A stretch of DNA of 64,000 bases from Elephas maximus indicus (taxonomy: Eukaryota; Chordata; Mammalia; Proboscidea; Elephantidae). Location of the stretch: assembly GCF_024166365.1 (NCBI RefSeq), contig NC_064824.1, forward strand, positions 50,630,608 to 50,694,607. The letters run 5' to 3'. Below the pieces are notes generated by a model. It was not told the DNA's origin and did not search any database. It saw only the letters and a program-made list of their open reading frames with translations. Both the position numbers and the translations under genes were made by a program. Numbering within the stretch: position 1 is the first letter of the stretch; each line of letters begins with the position of its first letter. Shown piece by piece: positions 58,953 through 64,000 of the stretch.

Positions 58953-59481
58953 TGTGATGGTTAAGGTTGTATGTCAACTTGGCTGGGCCATGATTCTCAG
59001 TGGTTTGGCAGTTATGATGTAGTTTGGCAGCTATGTAATGACATTATCACCTCCATGATGACATCAGCTATGAGCAGCCAGTCAATTGAAAGGAAGTTTC
59101 CTTGGGGGTGTGGCCTGCATCCAATATATGTGGACTTTCTGGCAAAGTTCTTGCTCTCTCTGGATCCTGCATCTGGCTCCTACTCACCTGACCTCTGGTT
59201 CTTGGGACTTGAGCTAGCAGCTTACGTGCAGGTTTTGGGATTCGTAATCCTCCACAGCCTGTGAGCCAGCGGCCTAGCAGCTTACCTGTCAATCTTGGGT
59301 TCACCAGTCCCTGCAGCTACATGAGTCAGGAGAAGCCTCCTTCCTGACCCATGGACCTAGGAGTTTCCAGCCTCTACAACTGCGTGAGCCATTTCCTTGA
59401 TATAAATCTCTCTCTCTACATATATATGCATATATACACGCTCTACTGGTTTTTCTTCTCTAGAGAACCCAGGCTAAGACA
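58953..59481 (+). mobile_element. ERVL-type (MLT2-like) LTR
   Basis: Begins tgtgatggttaaggttg then tgtcaacttggctgggccat, and ends tctctagagaacccaggcta followed by agaca; these are the start and end phrases of ERVL LTRs. A gatataaatct motif at 59398 could be the TATA element or part of the poly(A) region. Target duplication unclear. Confidence 0.72.
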
Positions 59482-59482
59482 A

Positions 59483-59588
59483 TGGGATAAGCCATTTTCA
59501 TTTGGCTTGCCCACCAGAAATATGTACCCATCTCTGTGTCTGTAAGAATGTATTAAACACATTGATATGGCTCAATCAAATATCTGCA
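59483..59588 (+). repeat. Copy 1 of a 100-bp local duplicate
   Basis: Contiguous copy (ataagccattttcatttggc ... caatcaaatatctg) starting immediately after the ERVL LTR. About 91% identical to 62489-62625. Confidence 0.88.
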
Positions 59589-59699
59589 TAAAAGAAAAAA
59601 TACTCAGTAAAACGGTACATTAAGTGCTAGATACCTCAGCAGCTGGAGATCTACAAACAAAATGTGTGAGGACTTACATCATATTCTTTAAGTGAAGTT

Positions 59700-60090
59700 T
59701 AAAAGGTCCAGTTTTATTATATAGATCTATGGTAGATTGAAAATAGCCACAAATTCTTTGAAATTCCTCACCTCAATTGAAAATTCTTTGAACTTAGGAA
59801 GGCCTCATGACTTGCTTTGACCAATAGACATGAGCGCTTCAAGTCTAGGCCTTAAGAGGCATCACAGCTTCCACTCTTGCTTTCTTGGAAAACTACAGCT
59901 ATGTCACCAACCATAAGAATGATAGACCACAGGATAAACAGTCCCAGGTTTCGCCGCCATCCCAACTGTCTCAGCTGGAGACCCAAGTACATGAATGGAC
60001 TCAAAAGACATATACTTTCCCTGAAGAGCCTAGTCCGAATTGGCAACGCATGGGATCACCAGCAAATAAATAATTGTTCTAAATCACTAA
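59700..60090 (+). mobile_element. MLT1-like LTR
   Basis: Diverged MLT1 pattern: ggcctcatgacttgctttga, ccaatagacatgagcgcttc, the aagaggcatcacagcttcc block, then agcaaataaataattgttct and aaatcactaagg. Confidence 0.65.
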
Positions 60091-60179
60091 GGACTATGTG
60101 TTTAGTTACATAACAAAGTCCTATTCTCCCCTTTCTCTCTCTTCCCTCCCCCTCCCTTTCTTTCCAATCTACAATAGTT

Positions 60180-60510
60180 TTTTTCTTTCAATTGTAAAAA
60201 TATAGAGAACACAGTATTTGCCAATTTGACATTTTTCCCATGTACAATTAAATAAAACCAGTTATATCAATCATGTTGTGCAACCTTCACCAATATCCCT
60301 TGCCAAATTTTCCATGTCCACAAACAAAACTCAATGTCACCTAAACAGTGATTCACTCCTTTCCCCATCCCTCATGTCCCTGGTAACCATTATTAAACTC
60401 TAATCTCTCAGTGCTTGCCTAGTCTATGTATTTCATATTAGTGAAATCATGCAGTATTTGTCCTTTTGTGATTGGTTTATTTCACTCAATATAATGATCA
60501 CCAACTTTGT
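60180..60510 (-). mobile_element. Probable ancient L1 fragment, minus orientation
   Basis: Phrases such as gttgtgcaaccttcaccaat, tccctggtaaccattattaa and gtgaaatcatgcagtatttg resemble reversed L1M 3' sequence. Diverged; family not certain. Confidence 0.5.
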
Positions 60511-61219
60511 TGAAGATTACTTTTAAAAATAAAGACTAAAATATTTGGCAGCATCTGACCAGACTTTTCTTTATATTTTCTCTATGCCTTGCTTTCCTCC
60601 TCTATCCTTGGTTTTTAAAGACCTTTCTTGTTCAGTCTTCTTCTGAATTAATAAAAGCTTGACCTCTAAGAGACCACGGCAATCTCTAAGAGACTTCATG
60701 GGATTGATCCAAATGAAAACCTGGTCTTGTGCCAGACAGAAAGACCTTGAATGAAAGATCTGGAGGTCAGACCTCTTCTGCTTCTTGTTTCTAGAATACA
60801 ATACTATTTAAGAGCCTGGCTCTACAAGATGCCAACTAGCTAGCAGCAAAGTGATTTCTCAGTCTATTGTCTGAATTACCTCCATATATACTTGCATGTT
60901 AACAGTGTATAAAAACAGTCTTGGTAACTGATTGGTATCTTAACTTTTGATTTAGTCATTATGGTCTGCAGATCAGTGTTTATTGGCCCTGGGACATTCT
61001 GTAGGCCCATCACTGTAATGCCCATCACTGTTTTGCTATTACCAGCACAAACGCATCTTGAGTGTAGAGAACTTTTTCTACATACAGGCTAGTCCTCAAA
61101 TATTTGTATGCTAATGTATGTAATGCTCAATTTGATATATAATTCCTTGCCTTCAGTGACGAGTTAACATTTTCTTTAATATAACTAACAATGGTTGTTA
61201 GATAAATGAGTAAATTACC
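60511..61219. other. Unassigned non-coding sequence
   Basis: No exon, RNA gene or confident repeat. Confidence 0.35.
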
Positions 61220-61385
61220 CAATTATTCAATTTATTTAACAAGTATTTATTGAGTGAGTACCAGGTCATAGCAATTTTCTAGACACTGGGGGTACAGCAA
61301 AGAACAAAACATCCTAGCTTTCATTCTAACTGAAGGGAACAATAATAATTAAGTCTACTGATTGTAAAGTATATATGATAGTGAT

Positions 61386-61556
61386 GGAGCCCTGGTGGCA
61401 CAGTGGTTAAAGAGCTTGGCTGCTAACCAAAAGGTCAGCAGTTCAAGTCCACCAGCTGTTCCTTGGAAACCCTATGGGGCAGTTCTGCTCTGTCCTGTGG
61501 GTCACCATGAGTTGGAATCGACTCTACGGCAATGGGTTTGGTTTTTGGTTTGGGTT
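61386..61556 (+). mobile_element. AfroSINE (short type), plus orientation, young-looking
   Basis: Full length from ggagccctggtggcacagtg to gtttggtttttggtttgg. Flanked by a perfect 12-bp duplication tatgatagtgat (61374-61385 and 61557-61568). A-box and B-box segments are well kept (gttcaagtcc). Inserted into L2. Confidence 0.96.
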
Positions 61557-62488
61557 TATGATAGTGATAAATGCTATAGAGAAAGTGATAAAGAATGAGA
61601 GTGGACTGTTGGGGAGGATATTGCAAATCTAATTAGGAAAGTCAAATTGTGATGCAGGCCCAATAAAACCTTAACCAATCCAGTGGGGGGTCTTTGGAGC
61701 CAATATTGCTTATCAAAGTTGTTCCATATCGGTACAAATAACTAGGCCTTGTATACCTGACTTGCTTGGTCATTGGATTCAGGGCATGGCTTCAGGTGGC
61801 TCTCTACAACTGAGACAGATCCCAAGAAGGCCGATAGTTGAAGGCTGTCTGCTGATCACACTTCCTGCAGTTGGACAGCAATTTCTTCCTTGAAGGGGGA
61901 TCTAGGCAGTGCATCTCTGTGTTTACTATAGAAGCCAATAGAGCATGCGAAATAGAGAAGTGACATGATATAATTGATATCATAAAACAACCACACTGGA
62001 TGTTGTGTTGTGAATAGACTGTTGGGAGGCAAGGACAGAATTAAGGAAGACAGATGCAGAATGAAGGATACCAGGTAGGGAACTATTGCAATACAGATAA
62101 GAGGTGATTGTGGCTTGAACCAAGATGGCAGCAATGGTGGTGGTAAGAAGGAGTAAAATTCTGAATGTATTTAGAAGCTCGTGTTGACAATATTCACTAA
62201 TGAATTGAATATCAGATATGAAAAAGAAAGCAATAAAAGATGGCCTTAAATTTGAAGTGGGGGAAGGGAGTGAGCAACTCGAAAGATACAGTTGCCAAAA
62301 GCTGAGATAAGGAAGTTTGTGAGCAGAGTATCAGCAACTTGATTTGAGACACGTTAAGCTTGTGATGTACATGATACATCAAAATATAGATGTTGAGCAG
62401 GTAGTTGTATACACAAATGCGTAGTTCAAGGCATAAATCTAGGCTGCAGATGTAAGTTTTGGAGTCATTAACAGGTAGACAACAAAGG

Positions 62489-62625
62489 GACAAGCCATTT
62501 TCGTTTGGCTTGCCCACCAGAAACATGTACCCATCTCCGTGTCTGTAAAAAAAAAAAAAAAAAATTTTTTTTTTTTGTAAGAATATATTAAATATGTTGA
62601 TATGTCTCAATCAAATATCTGTGGA
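62489..62625 (+). repeat. Copy 2 of the local duplicate, with an A18T12 insert
   Basis: Matches 59483-59588, but the match breaks at gtctgtaa where an A18-T12 block (62547-62576) lies between two gtaa copies. The copy interrupts L2 sequence, so it is the derived one. Confidence 0.85.
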
Positions 62626-63589
62626 TCATCAAGGTAAGGGGCATATATAGAAAAGAGAAGTGTAAGGTCTGAGCCCTGAGGCATGCACCATTTAGGGCTT
62701 GCAGAGATCAGGAACAATCAGCAATGGAGACTCAAAAGGAAAAGCTAGATAGTAGGAAAAACTCCAGGAGAGTAGAGTATCCTGAGAGCCAAATTAGGAA
62801 ATGCTTCAAGGAGAAGGAAATCATCAATTGTGTAAAGTGCTGATAGGTCAAGTGAGATGATGATCAAAAATTGACCATTGGATTTAACAACATAGGGGTG
62901 ATTGAAAGATTAGAAAAGAGAAAGGTAAGTGGAGTGATGTGGCAAATACTAGTTTAAAAATAGATTCAAGAAAGAATAGGAGTAGAAGAGATTAAGATAG
63001 CGAATAATACAATGTTCAGTGAAAGGTAAAAGAAAAATGGGGCAATAGGTAAGAGAAATAGGGGTCAACATTTTTTTTTTTTTTAAATGAGGGAAAGTTC
63101 AGCAGGTTTATATATTGATAAGAATGATCCAGTAGAGAGGAGCAAATTGAAGATGCAGAAGAGAGAAAAGACAACTGCAAGAGTGATTTCTGGAGCAGAG
63201 GGGAAGGGGTGGGATCAAATGCACAAGGCATAATAATGCACAAAGAATATCACTGCCAGTTCCTCTTTAATATCATGAGGGAAGTAAAGTTTTATGGACA
63301 CCCATGCAGGTAGTTGAGTAGTTGTGGTAGCTGGTGAAGGTCCTGTTCTGATTTCATCTATTTTTTTCTCAGTGACATTGGAATCAAGGTCATCAGTGAG
63401 AATGAGGAGGATGTTGGAGGTTGAGGAGAGACTCAATGGTATTTGAAATTGTTTTCTAGGAAGTAGGAAAATCATGGTTGAATAATTGTTGGATTGAAAG
63501 TATAAAAAGGAGTGAACTTAAAAAACAGGGAAATAGTGGCCAGAGAGTAGAATGCTGGAAACTTTTCTTGTAATGATTAATTTGATTCT

Positions 63590-63757
63590 ATATTGACCCT
63601 ATGAGGTGGTTATCATTATTATACCATTTTACACATGGGGAAATTGAGGCATAGAAATATGAAGAGTCATACTGTTGGAAAGTGGCCGAGTTGAGCATCT
63701 GAACCCAAGCACTCTGGACCCAGAATCCATGTCCTTAACTGCTGTGTTGTACTGCTG
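63590..63757 (-). mobile_element. MIR SINE, minus orientation
   Basis: Reversed MIR: ccctatgaggtggttatcat, cattttacacatggggaaat, gaggcatagaaatatgaaga, then gaacccaagcactctggacc and ccttaactgctgtgttgtac. Confidence 0.88.
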
Positions 63758-64000
63758 CTGAATGATAGTTCTTAGAGACTTAAGGAAATTTAATTTTCTT
63801 TTTATTTGTAACTCAACCACAGTATTAAAAATAAAGGGAAAAGATGGCTTTTTATCTAAGATGATCAGAAGATGACTATTAGTATAAAACTTATTTGAAT
63901 ATTTATTAATTTGATGCATTAAACACAGCATAATGTCTTTGCCTTTGCCTAAAGCTGGGGAAAAGGAATTTATTGTGAAAAGGATAAATGCCGCTGTAAG

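Larger units (their letters stand above)
61220..63560 (-). mobile_element. Long L2 element, minus orientation, with insertions
   Basis: Starts with the reversed 3' end (aacaagtatttattgagtga, cactgggggtacagcaaaga) and continues through G/A-rich reversed ORF2 (gaccattggatttaacaaca near 62873). Interrupted by an AfroSINE and by duplicate copy 2. No open frame. It parallels the L2 at 29185-31340. Confidence 0.7.

Overview
This is mammalian nuclear DNA, almost certainly from an afrotherian and most likely an elephant or close paenungulate relative. The evidence is dozens of AfroSINE copies, a BovB-like RTE retrotransposon whose 3' end matches the AfroSINE tail, and L1 and MaLR-type LTR families that recur within the window. 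These sit on the usual therian background of L2, MIR, MLT1 and MER5. Family names come from recognising the sequence by eye; no repeat library was run.

Only one host protein-coding gene is visible: RPRM (Reprimo), a single-exon gene on the minus strand at 4217-4546. It lies in a CpG island (about 3690-4965), with a 3' UTR running to a polyadenylation signal near 3336. From known mammalian synteny, the rest of the window (to the right, upstream of RPRM) should be the gene desert between RPRM and GALNT13. I found no exon of another gene.

Layout. 1-3300: downstream flank with an RTE fragment and one AfroSINE. 3300-5000: RPRM and its CpG island. 5000-6970: upstream flank with purine and pyrimidine tracts. 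6971-10257: a complete but non-coding MaLR provirus flanked by TAAGG, with a solo LTR nested in its 5' LTR and an AfroSINE in its 3' LTR. 10-28 kb: layered ancient L1, younger truncated L1, MLT1 and AfroSINE, including a hairpin split by an L1 insertion and an ancient L1 carrying several later insertions. 28-33 kb: a long minus-strand L2 broken up by MER5A, AfroSINE and internally deleted RTE copies. 33.36-36.56 kb: an RTE element with its 5' half inverted, the structure expected from twin priming. 36.6-50 kb: mostly low-copy sequence with scattered AfroSINEs, a possible CTCF site, and an AfroSINE interrupted by a 134-bp hAT-like miniature element. 50.44-58.52 kb: a full-length, decayed L1 (8.1 kb, 14-bp target-site duplication) with three tandem 5' UTR monomers. 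58.5-64 kb: an ERVL-type LTR, a 100-bp sequence present twice 3 kb apart, MLT1, L2 and MIR.

The mobile elements interact visibly. The RTE machinery probably mobilised the AfroSINEs, and nesting plus target-site duplications give relative ages. All retroelement reading frames seen here are broken. No CRISPR array, operon or prokaryotic system is present.
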